The notes: a model not told the origin generated them from the sequence alone. 41,759 bases of DNA from an uncultured Acidobacteriota bacterium (GCA_902826065.1 CADEDM010000020.1:1-41759); one strand, 5' to 3'; counted from the stretch's first letter, positions 10,287 to 17,882 are shown. Program-made: numbers and translations.

Positions 10287-10304
10287 CGTGACACGCGTGA
10301 CACG
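10287..10304. promoter_or_regulatory. 18-base palindromic operator candidate upstream of coxS
   Basis: CGTGACACGCGTGACACG is an inverted repeat matching at 16 of 18 positions, centred on CACGCGTG. It also reads as two direct GTGACAC units. Its centre is 41.5 bases upstream of the start site predicted from the TATACT box, the classical position for a class II activator. Its inner 12 bases recur (as TGTCACGCGTGT) upstream of the TonB receptor at 22639-22650. Confidence 0.5.
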
Positions 10305-10329
10305 GGGACCACCGCGCCGGCGGCAGCGT

Positions 10330-10896
10330 CTAACCGATCTTCTTTCCGAGCCAGGTGGCGGGGCCGCCACGGGCTTCGTCGAGGGCGCCGCCGGCGTACC
10401 GGGTGCTGACCTTCCACACGAAGTCCATCTCGCTCGAGATGGCGCCCATCGCCATTCGTGACTCGATCACGAGCAGCACGCTGCCGTAGAGCATGAACAA
10501 CGCGCCGGTGACGCCGAGCAGCACCCCGACCCACGTGAAGCTGCGGGCGACGGCGGCGATGACGGCAATGGCGACGCTGGTCGCGACGAAGGTGCAGACC
10601 GCGGTGTAGAACGCCACCATGGCCCGCTGGATGAGCCGCGCCCTCGACGTCTGCCGATCGAGCTGCTCGAACACCAGCTGCCGCCTGTCGGCCGCCATCT
10701 CGTCGGCCTCCGGATGCTTGGCCAGCGCTTCGAACTTCTCCGACAGCGCCCGCACCCGGTCCACGACGCGGCCCAGCCGCGAGCTGGTGGAGAAGATCAG
10801 CGCGCCGCACGCGGAGATGAGCACCGCCGGCGTGATCATCGCGGTCAGCACCGCCAGGGCGTTCTGCGGCGACTCCAGGCTGGCGAGCCAATCCAT
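10330..10896 (-). CDS. DUF2721-family membrane protein
   Basis: A 188-residue protein with a hydrophobic segment at about 15-36 (AVLTAMITPAVLISACGALIF), the family signature SSRLGRVVDRVRALSEK just after it, and two further hydrophobic segments at about 93-113 and 120-145. This layout and the RxxRVVDRxR motif are those of DUF2721 inner-membrane proteins, whose function is unknown. The start is the ATG at 10896. No Shine-Dalgarno sequence precedes it; TAGAAT ends 7 bases before the ATG, suggesting a leaderless transcript. It is transcribed toward the cox operon but separated from coxS by 128 bases and that operon's own promoter. Confidence 0.85.
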   Translation of the reverse strand: MDWLASLESPQNALAVLTAMITPAVLISACGALIFSTSSRLGRVVDRVRALSEKFEALAKHPEADEMAADRRQLVFEQLDRQTSRARLIQRAMVAFYTAVCTFVATSVAIAVIAAVARSFTWVGVLLGVTGALFMLYGSVLLVIESRMAMGAISSEMDFVWKVSTRYAGGALDEARGGPATWLGKKIG

Positions 10897-10901
10897 TGGG
10901 C

Positions 10902-11015
10902 GATTCTAGTAGGGACCAGGGACTGGGGACTAGGCGGGACGCCGTCACAGGTGTGAAGGGCTCGAGACCACGGCGGACCAGTCCCCGGTCCCTGGTCCCC
11001 AGTCCCTACTAGAAT
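10902..11015. repeat. Imperfect inverted repeat of heptamer units with TAGAAT boxes at both outer ends
   Basis: The left arm (10902-10935) and right arm (10981-11015) are reverse complements over most of their length, perfectly so over the outer 14 bases GTCCCTACTAGAAT. Both arms are built from period-7 GGGGACT/AGGGACC-like units. The spacer of about 45 bases contains TCACA-GG-TGTGA (10945-10956), a possible operator. The arms end 6-7 bases from the start codons of the two divergent genes. Confidence 0.75.
11010..11015 (+). promoter_or_regulatory. Putative -10 box (TAGAAT) for the oxidoreductase; mirror copy at 10903-10908 for DUF2721
   Basis: With a normal -10 to start distance, transcription would begin at 11022, one base before ATG 11023. 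On the other strand it would begin exactly at the A of ATG 10896. Neither gene has a Shine-Dalgarno sequence. No good -35 is seen, so this is inference from the hexamers only. Confidence 0.45.
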
Positions 11016-11022
11016 CGTGGCC

Positions 11023-11997
11023 ATGTACGCGATTCGAGCACACGAGTTCGGCGGGCCCGAGATGCTCCGCCTCGATCAGATTCCCGAGCCCACGCCTGGA
11101 CCCGGGCAGGTGCGCGTGCGGCTGCACGCGGCGGGCGTGAATCCCTTCGACACCTATATGCTCGGCGGCGCCTACGCGATCAAGCCGGCGCTGCCCTATT
11201 CACCGGGCGCCGATGGCGCCGGCGTGGTGGACGCGGTGGGCGCGGGCGTCGATGACGTTCGCGTTGGCGACCGCGTCTACACCGGCGGCACGGCCGACCA
11301 CCAGTCCTACGGCGCGTACCGGCAGGTGGTGCTGTGCACGCCGTCGCAGGTGCACGGGCTGCCCGACCGCGTGTCGTTCAGCGAGGGCGCTGCCGTGAAC
11401 GTGCCGTGTCTCACCGCCTACACGGCGCTCGATCGCGCGACGCCGCACCCCGGCGACGTCGTGCTCGTGCACGGCGCCAGCGGATCGGTGGGCCTGGCGG
11501 CGGTGCAGATGGCCCGGGCGGCGGGCCTCACCGTCATCGGCACGGCCGGCAGCGACGATGGCCTCGAGCTGGTACGCGCCGAGGGCGCGCATCATGCCGT
11601 CGACCATCGCGCCGCCGATCACGTGACGCGCATCCAGCAGCTCACGAATGGGCGCGGGCCCGACGTGATCCTCGAGATGCTCGCCAACGTGAACCTCGAC
11701 CACGACCTGACGATGATCGCGCCGCGCGGCCGCGTCGTCGTGATTGGCAATCGCGGGCGCATCGAGATCGACCCGCGCAAGATCATGGCGAAGCACGCCA
11801 TCGTCACCGGGCTCGCGCTGTGGGGACTGACGGCCGAGGAAGTGACGCGCGGCCACGACGCCATCGGCGACGCGCTGGCGTCAGGGGCGCTGCGGCCGGT
11901 CGTCGGCGCGGAGATGCCGCTGGCGGACGCGGCCGATGCGCACCGCAAGGTGATGGCCCCCGGCGCGCGCGGGAAGATCGTGCTGACGATGGACTAG
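11023..11997 (+). CDS. Zinc-free MDR-family NADPH:quinone oxidoreductase
   Basis: A 324-residue protein of the medium-chain dehydrogenase/reductase superfamily, quinone-oxidoreductase branch. It has the N-terminal GroES-like domain (YAIRAHEFGGPEMLRL, AAGVNPFDTYM, SPGADGAGVVDAVG). The Rossmann nucleotide site is VLVHGASGSVGLAAVQMARA (about 145-164), and the AxxGxxG form fits NADPH-dependent QOR enzymes. The cysteine ligands of zinc alcohol dehydrogenases are absent. It is a cytoplasmic enzyme, expected to reduce quinones or enones with NADPH. ATG 11023 is preferred over GTG 11017. It is divergent from DUF2721 and converges with the DsbA-like gene. Confidence 0.92.
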   Translation: MYAIRAHEFGGPEMLRLDQIPEPTPGPGQVRVRLHAAGVNPFDTYMLGGAYAIKPALPYSPGADGAGVVDAVGAGVDDVRVGDRVYTGGTADHQSYGAYRQVVLCTPSQVHGLPDRVSFSEGAAVNVPCLTAYTALDRATPHPGDVVLVHGASGSVGLAAVQMARAAGLTVIGTAGSDDGLELVRAEGAHHAVDHRAADHVTRIQQLTNGRGPDVILEMLANVNLDHDLTMIAPRGRVVVIGNRGRIEIDPRKIMAKHAIVTGLALWGLTAEEVTRGHDAIGDALASGALRPVVGAEMPLADAADAHRKVMAPGARGKIVLTMD

Positions 11998-12026
11998 TCG
12001 CGGACCTGCACCGTGGGGCACGTCCC

Positions 12027-13100
12027 CTACTTGCCTGACTTCAGCGCCAGTTCCTCGTCGATGATGCTCTCGAAGAGCGGCAGCGGCTGGGCGCCGGTGA
12101 CGAGCCGGCCGTTGATGTACAGCGTCGGCGTCGATGTCACGCCCATCGCGTTGCCGTAGACGACGTCTTCCTGCACGCGGGCGCCGTGCGCGCCGCCGTC
12201 GAGGCACTGGTCGAACTTCGCCTGGTCGAGGCCGACGGCCGCGGCGTGCTTCTTCAGCTCCGGGACCTGCAGCAGCGACTGGTTGGCGAACAGCCGATCG
12301 TGCAGCTCCCAGTACTTGCCCTGGTCACCGGCGCAGTGTGCCGCTTCCGCCGCCTTGGGCGCCTGCAGGTGGTTCTGCAGCGGGAAGTCCTTGTAGACGA
12401 TGCGGATCTTGCCGGCGTACTTCTGCTCGAGCGCCTTCAACGTCGGCGTCACCCGCGCGCAGAACGGGCACTGATACTCGGAGAACTCGACGATCGTGAT
12501 CGGCGCGTCCTTCGGACCGCGTACCGGATCGTCGTCGGCGACCGTGACGTCGGTGCGCGGCGGGTCGAGCGCGATGCGCACCGCGGGGCCGGCGGCCTTC
12601 AGCTCGGTGACGAGGATCGCGAGGTTCTGCGCGTCGCGATTCTGCGTGATGAACTTGGTGATGGAGTCCTTCAGGTCGGCCACGGTGGACGCGCCGACGC
12701 GATCGCGATTGTCTTCGTAGACCTTCTGGATGTCGGCGTCCGAGATGGCGCCGCGGCGCTTCGCCAGCTCCGCCTCGAGGTACTTCTCCTTGGTCGTGCC
12801 CGCCTTCGTCGCCGCCTGCTCGACCAGGTAGTCGCCGACGAGCTGATCCAGGCTCTGGCGCCGGTGCTGGTAGAGAAGCTGCGTGACCCGGGCCCGCTCG
12901 CCGGGATCGTCGCTCTGCCAGCGGGTCTCGACGTCCTTCAGCGTGAACGTGCGGTCGCCCACCGTGGCCACGACCTGACCGGCGTCGCCGGTGCCCGCGG
13001 CGGGCGCCTGCGGCGGCGCGGTCTGCGCGTCGGCGCAAGCGCCGACGCTCGCCGCCGCCAGAGCGAGCGTGAGCGCCGCGGCGATTCTCGTCTTCGACAT
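12027..13100 (-). CDS. Exported SurA-N-like / DsbA-type thioredoxin-fold fusion
   Basis: A 357-residue protein. The N-terminal signal ends in SVGAC (Cys22), so it may be a lipoprotein. Residues 42-175 are helical and resemble the SurA/parvulin N-terminal chaperone domain (VVATVGDRTFTLKDVETRW, LLYQHRRQSLDQLVGDYLVEQAA). Residues 185-350 are a DsbA/thioredoxin_4 domain with active site CPFC (211-214) and cis-proline P325 in TSTPTLYING. It is expected to act in the periplasm on disulfides of client proteins, and the chaperone-like part may bind clients. A strong AAGGAG sequence lies 5 bases before the ATG. The small cysteine protein ends 20 bases upstream on the same strand, so the two are likely co-transcribed. 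Confidence 0.9.
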   Translation of the reverse strand: MSKTRIAAALTLALAAASVGACADAQTAPPQAPAAGTGDAGQVVATVGDRTFTLKDVETRWQSDDPGERARVTQLLYQHRRQSLDQLVGDYLVEQAATKAGTTKEKYLEAELAKRRGAISDADIQKVYEDNRDRVGASTVADLKDSITKFITQNRDAQNLAILVTELKAAGPAVRIALDPPRTDVTVADDDPVRGPKDAPITIVEFSEYQCPFCARVTPTLKALEQKYAGKIRIVYKDFPLQNHLQAPKAAEAAHCAGDQGKYWELHDRLFANQSLLQVPELKKHAAAVGLDQAKFDQCLDGGAHGARVQEDVVYGNAMGVTSTPTLYINGRLVTGAQPLPLFESIIDEELALKSGK

Positions 13101-13120
13101 CGTGACTCCTTCCCGCCAGC

Positions 13121-13312
13121 TTACCGCGTCTGCCGGTCGTCCTCTGGCCGCGGTTCATGCCCGGCGCACACGCGCACGGGCAACGGCGGGTACTTCGGGT
13201 AGGCCGGGTCGGTGAGCCCCCGCGCGCACATCACGAACGTGGAGCGCCGGGCGGAGACGATTCGTTTGTGCCGGCACGTCTCGCACAGGCCGGCGGCGGG
13301 TGGGTCGACCAC
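13121..13312 (-). CDS. Small four-cysteine (zinc-ribbon-like) protein
   Basis: A 63-residue protein with Cys10, Cys13, Cys29 and Cys49 (C-x2-C-x15-C-x19-C), a pattern able to bind a metal ion. The core CETCRHKRIVSARRSTFVMC, then LTDPAYPKYPPLPVRVCAGHEP, looks like a conserved small protein I associate with Acidobacteriota genomes; its function is unknown. The start is GTG at 13312; no ATG is available and no clear Shine-Dalgarno precedes it, though TACGAT (minus strand, 13327-13332) could be a -10 box giving a leader of about 8 bases. It lies 20 bases upstream of the DsbA-like gene in the same direction. Confidence 0.7.
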   Translation of the reverse strand: MVDPPAAGLCETCRHKRIVSARRSTFVMCARGLTDPAYPKYPPLPVRVCAGHEPRPEDDRQTR

Positions 13313-13438
13313 GGCAAGTGACTCGATCGTAGTTCACCGGACTGTCCCCGGAGCGGGACGGCCCGCCAACCGCGGGCCGGCAATCCGGGCCAAAGGTCGT
13401 CGTTGCCCCGTGGAACGCCGGTTGCTAGGCTCTTGGAG

Positions 13439-14344
13439 ATGACCCGCACCCTTGCCGTCTCCGTTTGCCTTGCCGGCTCGACGGCACTGCTCGCCGGCGA
13501 CCAGCCGGTGTTCCGCTCGTCGGTGCGCACCGTGCCCGTCTACGCCACGGCCCTCGATGCGACGGGACGGCTGGTGCCCGACCTGGAGCAGGACGACTTC
13601 GAGATCCTCGACAACGGGAAGCCGGTGACGATCTCGTCGTTCTCGAACGACCCGCAGCCGTTCGCCGCGGTGATCATGCTCGACACCAGCGCCAGCATGA
13701 CCGAGCACCTGAAGCTGCTGAATCAGGCCGCCGAGCAGTTCATCATCCGCATGCTGCCGACCGATCGCGCGCAGGTCGGCGCGTTCAACGACAAGCTGCA
13801 GCTCTCGGGCGAGTTCACCAACGACCGCGACGGGCTCGTGTCGGCGCTCGACGACCTGCAGTTCGGCAACGCCACGCGGCTGTGGGACGGACTGCTGTTC
13901 GGCATCGACGCGTTCAAGGACGTCGACGGACGCAAGGTGGTGCTGCTCTTCACCGACGGCGACGACACCGCGAGCCGGGCTCGCTTCTCGGACGTCGTCG
14001 ACCGCGCTCGCGACGACGAGGTGATGGTCTACGGCATCGGGCTCGCCGTCGAGTTCTTCAACGGCGTGCGGCAGATCCGCTCGCGGCCCGATCGCAACCT
14101 GCGCCGCATTGCCGAGGAAACCGGCGGCGGTTCGTTCGAGTTGCAGAAGACCGACCTGCTGGCGTCGACCTTCACGCGCGTGGCGCAGGAACTGCGCAGC
14201 CAGTACCTGATCGCCTTTACGCCCGAGACGCTCGACGGCAAGGTGCACAAGCTCGAGGTGCGCGTGAAGCGGCCCGGTCTCACCGTGCGCGCCCGCCGCA
14301 GCTACAATGCCGGCGCGGCGCCGCCGTCGGCCGTCGTGCACTGA
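13439..14344 (+). CDS. VWFA-related Acidobacterial-domain protein
   Basis: A 301-residue protein. A signal peptide (MTRTLAVSVCLAGSTALLAG) precedes a short beta region (VPVYATALDATGRLVPDLEQDDFEI), the hallmark of the VWFA-related Acidobacterial domain family (TIGR03436-type). The VWA domain carries a complete metal site: DTSAS (82-86), Thr146 in ATRLWDG, and TDGDD (172-176). The C-terminus (LRSQYLIAFTPE, HKLEVRVKRPGLTVRARRSY) matches the family ending. Members are exported, often multi-copy in Acidobacteriota, and their ligands are unknown. GGAG touches the ATG directly, too close for a normal ribosome site. TTGCCC (13403-13408) and TAGGCT (13426-13431) are spaced 17 bases apart and would start transcription at 13438, so a leaderless message is possible. 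Confidence 0.92.
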   Translation: MTRTLAVSVCLAGSTALLAGDQPVFRSSVRTVPVYATALDATGRLVPDLEQDDFEILDNGKPVTISSFSNDPQPFAAVIMLDTSASMTEHLKLLNQAAEQFIIRMLPTDRAQVGAFNDKLQLSGEFTNDRDGLVSALDDLQFGNATRLWDGLLFGIDAFKDVDGRKVVLLFTDGDDTASRARFSDVVDRARDDEVMVYGIGLAVEFFNGVRQIRSRPDRNLRRIAEETGGGSFELQKTDLLASTFTRVAQELRSQYLIAFTPETLDGKVHKLEVRVKRPGLTVRARRSYNAGAAPPSAVVH

Positions 14345-14359
14345 GCCCGTACACGACGA

Positions 14360-14398
14360 CGCCTGGCTGCAGCCCCGAAGTGGGGCCCGCGCCAGGCG
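14360..14398. terminator. Nested hairpin after the VWA gene
   Basis: The outer stem CGCCTGGC (14360-14367) / GCCAGGCG (14391-14398) encloses an inner stem GCCCC/GGGGC with loop GAAGT (14372-14386). It lies 15 bases after the VWA stop and also downstream of the minus-strand small gene at 14421-14519, so it could end transcripts from both sides. No T-run follows. Confidence 0.5.
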
Positions 14399-14420
14399 TG
14401 GGGGACGCGTCGCTGACCGC

Positions 14421-14519
14421 TTAGATCAGAACGAGCGCGATGAGGAGCGTGCCAAGGAGCAACCCGGCGACGACCGGTTCGGCCGTGCCCGAGAAGTTCC
14501 AGGTGAGAATGCGGAACAT
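14421..14519 (-). CDS. 32-residue single-pass membrane peptide
   Basis: A 33-codon frame in the 313-base gap between the VWA and gamma-glutamyltransferase genes. It has a strong ribosome-binding site: GGAGG (14528-14532 on the minus strand) lies 8 bases before the ATG. The product starts MFRILTWNFSGTAEP and ends with a hydrophobic helix (VVAGLLLGTLLIALVLI), giving one transmembrane segment of about 17-19 residues. The sequence is rich in Leu/Val rather than the Ala/Arg/Gly of random frames in this GC-rich DNA, which supports a real gene. No family was recognised. Possible roles, by analogy only, are a small subunit of a membrane complex or a regulatory or toxic peptide. Confidence 0.6.
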   Translation of the reverse strand: MFRILTWNFSGTAEPVVAGLLLGTLLIALVLI

Positions 14520-14633
14520 GTTACAGACCTCCAGTCTGACAGTGGGTCGCGTCACGCGCATCTCCCACATCTCGTTGGACGGCGGGCGCGGCCAAAGGGT
14601 TCAAGTGCCGGAATTCCCTGCAAGATTCAGAGT

Positions 14634-14647
14634 TTTCAGTCCTGAAA
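14634..14647. promoter_or_regulatory. Short palindrome upstream of gamma-glutamyltransferase
   Basis: TTTCAG-TC-CTGAAA is a perfect 6-base inverted repeat 10 bases before the ATG of the gene at 14658, in one of the few AT-richer patches here. It could be an operator or hinder the ribosome site. No regulator is linked to it. Confidence 0.3.
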
Positions 14648-14657
14648 GGCGGGGCGC

Positions 14658-16319
14658 ATGAGCGGGCCGGCGGCACCAGCATCTGGCGACCGGCCGGCCG
14701 GTGCGATCGGCGCCACGCGGTCGCCCGCCGTCGGGCGCCACGGCATGATCGCGACCAGCCAGCCCTTGGCGTCGGCGGCCGGACTCCGCGTGCTGCAGCA
14801 GGGCGGCACGGCGGTGGACGCGGCCGTCACCGCTGCCGCCGTGCTCGCCGTGGTCGAACCGTCGATGACCGGCATCGGCGGCGACCTCTTCGCGCTCGTC
14901 TTCGATCCCGCGGCCGGCCGGCTCCACGGCCTCGACGCGTGCGGACGCGCGCCGGAGTCGGCGACACCCGAGGCGTTTGCGCGGCGCGGCCTCGCCGAGA
15001 TGCCGTCGACGGGCGTCCTCTCGATCACGGTGCCAGGCGTCGTCAGCGGGTGGGACGCGCTGCTCTCGCGCTTCGGCTCGATCACCATGGCACAGGCGCT
15101 CGCGCCGGCAATCGACTGTGCGCGGCACGGCTACCCGGTGGCGCAGTTGATGGCGCACGAGTGGCAGGAGTGCGCGGCGCGCCTCGCGGCCGATCGGCAT
15201 GCCGCCGCCACCTTCCTCGCTGGCGGAGTGGCGCCGGTGATGGGCGAGGTGGTCACCAATCCGCGCCTGGCCGCGAGTCTCGAGCACATCGCCCGTGACG
15301 GACGCGATGCCTTCTATCGCGGGCCGATCGCCGAGGCCATCGCCGCCGACATGCGGGCGCGTGACGGCCTGCTCACCGCCGCCGATCTCGCCGCGCACAC
15401 CGCCGACTGGGTCGACACGATCAGCACCACCTACCGCGGCGTGGCCGTGCACGAGATGCCGCCGTCGACGCAAGGCGTGGTCGCCCTCGAGATGCTGAAC
15501 ATCCTCGAGGGCTTCGACATCGCGGCGCTCGGGCACAACAGCGCCGACACGCTGCACCTGCTGAGCGAGGCCAAGAAGATCGCGTTCGCCGACCGCGGCG
15601 CCTGGCTCGCCGATCGCGCGTCGATGCCGGACGGCGCGCTCGACCTGCTGTTGTCGAAGGCGTACGCCGCCGACCGCCGCGAGGAGATCGATCCGCGGCG
15701 TGCGACGTCGTATCGTCCGGGCGCGCTTCCCTCGGGCGCAGCCGCGGCGCGCGACTTCGCGGGGCGCGATCACGGCGACACCGTGTACCTGACCGTCGCC
15801 GACGGCCGCGGCATGGTCGTGTCGTTCATCCAGTCGCTGTTCGGGAGTTTCGGCGCCGGCCTGGTCGCCGGCGAGACCGGCATCGCGCTGCACAACCGCG
15901 GCGCCGGCTTCGTGCTCACGCCGGGTCATCCCAACCAGGTGGGCCCGCGGAAGCGTCCGCTGCACACGCTCGTGCCCGGCATGCTGATGAAGGACGGCCG
16001 GCCGTGGGTGTCGTTCGGCGTGATGGGCGGCGACAACCAGGCGCAGGCGCACGCGCAGGTGGTGATGAACCTCGTCGACTTCGGGATGCAGGTGCAGACC
16101 GCAGGCGACGCGGCACGCGTGCGGCATTTCGGCACCGACCTCGCGGTCGAGCGCGGCATCGGTCCCGCCGTCCGCGCCGACCTCGAGTCACGCGGCCACA
16201 AGCTGCGCGACGGCCGCGGCCAGATGGGCGGCTACCAGGCGATCATGATCGATGCCGACACCGGCGTGCTGCTCGGCGGCTCCGATCCACGCAAGGACGG
16301 CCTCGCGATCGGCTGGTAG
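14658..16319 (+). CDS. Gamma-glutamyltransferase-family Ntn hydrolase
   Basis: A 553-residue protein of the gamma-glutamyltranspeptidase family. It starts with the conserved GRHGMIATSQPLASAAGLRVLQQGGTAVDAAV region, continues with EPSMTGIGGDLFALVFD, and carries the autoprocessing nucleophile Thr375 in HGDTVYLTVAD. GVMGGDNQAQAHAQVVMNLVDFG in the small subunit is also typical. Family members self-cleave at the Thr to give two subunits and hydrolyse or transfer gamma-glutamyl groups (glutathione) or related acyl amides. No signal peptide is visible (N-terminus MSGPAAPASGDRPAGA), so a cytoplasmic location is likely, unlike E. coli Ggt. The substrate is not certain; the HGDT variant occurs in the branch close to cephalosporin/glutaryl acylase-like members. 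It converges with the Fn3 gene, 6 bases between stops. Confidence 0.92.
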   Translation: MSGPAAPASGDRPAGAIGATRSPAVGRHGMIATSQPLASAAGLRVLQQGGTAVDAAVTAAAVLAVVEPSMTGIGGDLFALVFDPAAGRLHGLDACGRAPESATPEAFARRGLAEMPSTGVLSITVPGVVSGWDALLSRFGSITMAQALAPAIDCARHGYPVAQLMAHEWQECAARLAADRHAAATFLAGGVAPVMGEVVTNPRLAASLEHIARDGRDAFYRGPIAEAIAADMRARDGLLTAADLAAHTADWVDTISTTYRGVAVHEMPPSTQGVVALEMLNILEGFDIAALGHNSADTLHLLSEAKKIAFADRGAWLADRASMPDGALDLLLSKAYAADRREEIDPRRATSYRPGALPSGAAAARDFAGRDHGDTVYLTVADGRGMVVSFIQSLFGSFGAGLVAGETGIALHNRGAGFVLTPGHPNQVGPRKRPLHTLVPGMLMKDGRPWVSFGVMGGDNQAQAHAQVVMNLVDFGMQVQTAGDAARVRHFGTDLAVERGIGPAVRADLESRGHKLRDGRGQMGGYQAIMIDADTGVLLGGSDPRKDGLAIGW

Positions 16320-16325
16320 CGGCGG

Positions 16326-17882
16326 CTACGGCACCACCACGACGACCTGATTCGACGCCGGTCCCGCCTGCCCGCACGAGCTGACGCCGCGCACCCGCAC
16401 GTAGTAGGTGCCGGGCGGCACCGGTCCGCCGAGGGACAGCATCGCGCCGACGTTGGCGTTGAGGATGTTGGCGGCGCCGTTCGACGATCCCGCTTCCAGC
16501 ACGTACGACACCGCGCTGCCGGCCGCGCCCCACGACAGCGAGACGACGCGGTTCGCCACGGCGTGACGCAGCGTGCCCGGGGCCGCCGGCACGGCACAGC
16601 CCGAGGGGACGTCGACGATCACCTCGTTCGACGCCGCGCCCATGCCACATGCCGTGGCCGTGCGCGCCCGCACGTAGTAGCGGCCGGCGCCGACGGCGCC
16701 GCCGAGGCCGGTGCCCGGTCCGGGCACCGGGATCGACGCGAGATTGGTGAGACCGGAGGCACTGCCGACGTCGAGCATGTGCCCCAGGAACCCGCCGGTC
16801 GGCGGCGTCCATCCGAGCTGCACGTTGTAGCCGCTCACCGTCGCCCACAGGTTCGACGGCGTCCCCGGCGTGCAGGGCGGCGGAGGCGGCGGCGCCACGC
16901 CACCCGTCCAGCCGAGCTGCACCACCTCGAAGTCGTTGGCGTAGAGGCTGTGGAACGCCGGATTCAGCACGCCGTTGTCCCAGCGCGGATCGAACGCGCC
17001 GCTGACGTACATGTCGGTGCCGTTGTCGGCGACGATGAGACCGTACTTCTTCATGGCGCGGAAGATCTTCTGCATCGGCGCCGGGTAACCCGAGATGTCC
17101 TTCGACGCCTTCATCCGCAGGCGCGTGCCGTTGGGCGGCGCGGCGGCGTTGTTGCCCGCCTTGTGCGACGCCGGCCACACGTAGAAGCTGTTGGTGGCGC
17201 GCACGGTGACCCGCAGCGCATGCGTGATCTCGCCCGGGCCGTAGACCTCGTCGTAGCGCACGAGGCCGGGCAGGATGGCGAGGCCGGCGGCGTCGGCCGA
17301 GGTCCAGCCGTCGGGACGGCGCGCGTTCGACTGCAGGTCGAAGTAGGCGCCCGAACCCGCGGTCCAGCGCCCGGTCTGCGTGTCCCAGTTGAGGTCGAAG
17401 AGCTCGTAGAGCTTCTTGTTGTCCTTGTCGACGATCAGCATGTGGCGATCGCCGCCGGGCGCGCTGCTGCCGGGCGCGCCGCCCTCGATCCAGTACGGCT
17501 GCGAGATCGCCTGATCGGGAATCGGGTAGAACGCCTGTCCGACGCCGTCGCTCTGGTTGGCGTAGTAGAACGACACCTGCTTCTTCGGCTGATCGCCGCC
17601 CACGACCACGAACGGAATGCCGTAGGTGTCGGTGCCGGTGCCGGCGTAGCCGCCGAAGTCGGGATGCAGGCGCCGATTGCCGCCGTTGTTGATGAAGTTG
17701 ATCAGCGCGGGCCCTTCCGCCGCGAGCGGCGCCTGGCTGACGTCCTGATTCCACCAGTTGTCGGCCGGGAACAGCGGCGGCAGGGCGCCGCCGATCGTGG
17801 GCGCAGTCGACTGTGCCGTCAGCGTGACGGTGGCGACGGTGACGAGTGCCAGAGCGAGCAGGCGGAACGGGACGACGCGCAT
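16326..17882 (-). CDS. Secreted protein of unknown function with two Fn3-like C-terminal repeats
   Basis: A 518-residue protein. A signal peptide covers residues 1-23 (FRLLALALVTVATVTLTAQ). Residues 35-325 form a conserved domain with phrases such as FPADNWWNQDVSQAP, LHPDFGGYAG, GIPFVVVGG, FYPIPDQA, GDRHMLIVD, GWTSADAAGLAILPGLVRYDEV and YGLIVADNGTDMYVSG. I recall similar strings in uncharacterised exported proteins of Actinobacteria and other soil bacteria, but know no function. A Pro-rich linker (APPPPPPC) leads to two fibronectin-type-III-like repeats, about 335-425 and 432-518, each ending in a RYYVRAR/TYYVRVRG strand. Such repeats usually bind polymers or separate catalytic domains. An extracellular role in polymer handling is inference. 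Confidence 0.82.
   Translation of the reverse strand: MRVVPFRLLALALVTVATVTLTAQSTAPTIGGALPPLFPADNWWNQDVSQAPLAAEGPALINFINNGGNRRLHPDFGGYAGTGTDTYGIPFVVVGGDQPKKQVSFYYANQSDGVGQAFYPIPDQAISQPYWIEGGAPGSSAPGGDRHMLIVDKDNKKLYELFDLNWDTQTGRWTAGSGAYFDLQSNARRPDGWTSADAAGLAILPGLVRYDEVYGPGEITHALRVTVRATNSFYVWPASHKAGNNAAAPPNGTRLRMKASKDISGYPAPMQKIFRAMKKYGLIVADNGTDMYVSGAFDPRWDNGVLNPAFHSLYANDFEVVQLGWTGGVAPPPPPPCTPGTPSNLWATVSGYNVQLGWTPPTGGFLGHMLDVGSASGLTNLASIPVPGPGTGLGGAVGAGRYYVRARTATACGMGAASNEVIVDVPSGCAVPAAPGTLRHAVANRVVSLSWGAAGSAVSYVLEAGSSNGAANILNANVGAMLSLGGPVPPGTYYVRVRGVSSCGQAGPASNQVVVVVP

Noticed and set aside
12000..12026. Terminator GGGG-CACGT-CCCC between the oxidoreductase and DsbA-like genes
   Set aside because: The stem is only 4 bases and has no T-tract, so it is too weak to call.
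14440..14661. 73-codon plus-strand frame in the VWA-Ggt gap
   Set aside because: It is antisense to the 32-codon gene, has no ribosome site and a composition typical of noise.
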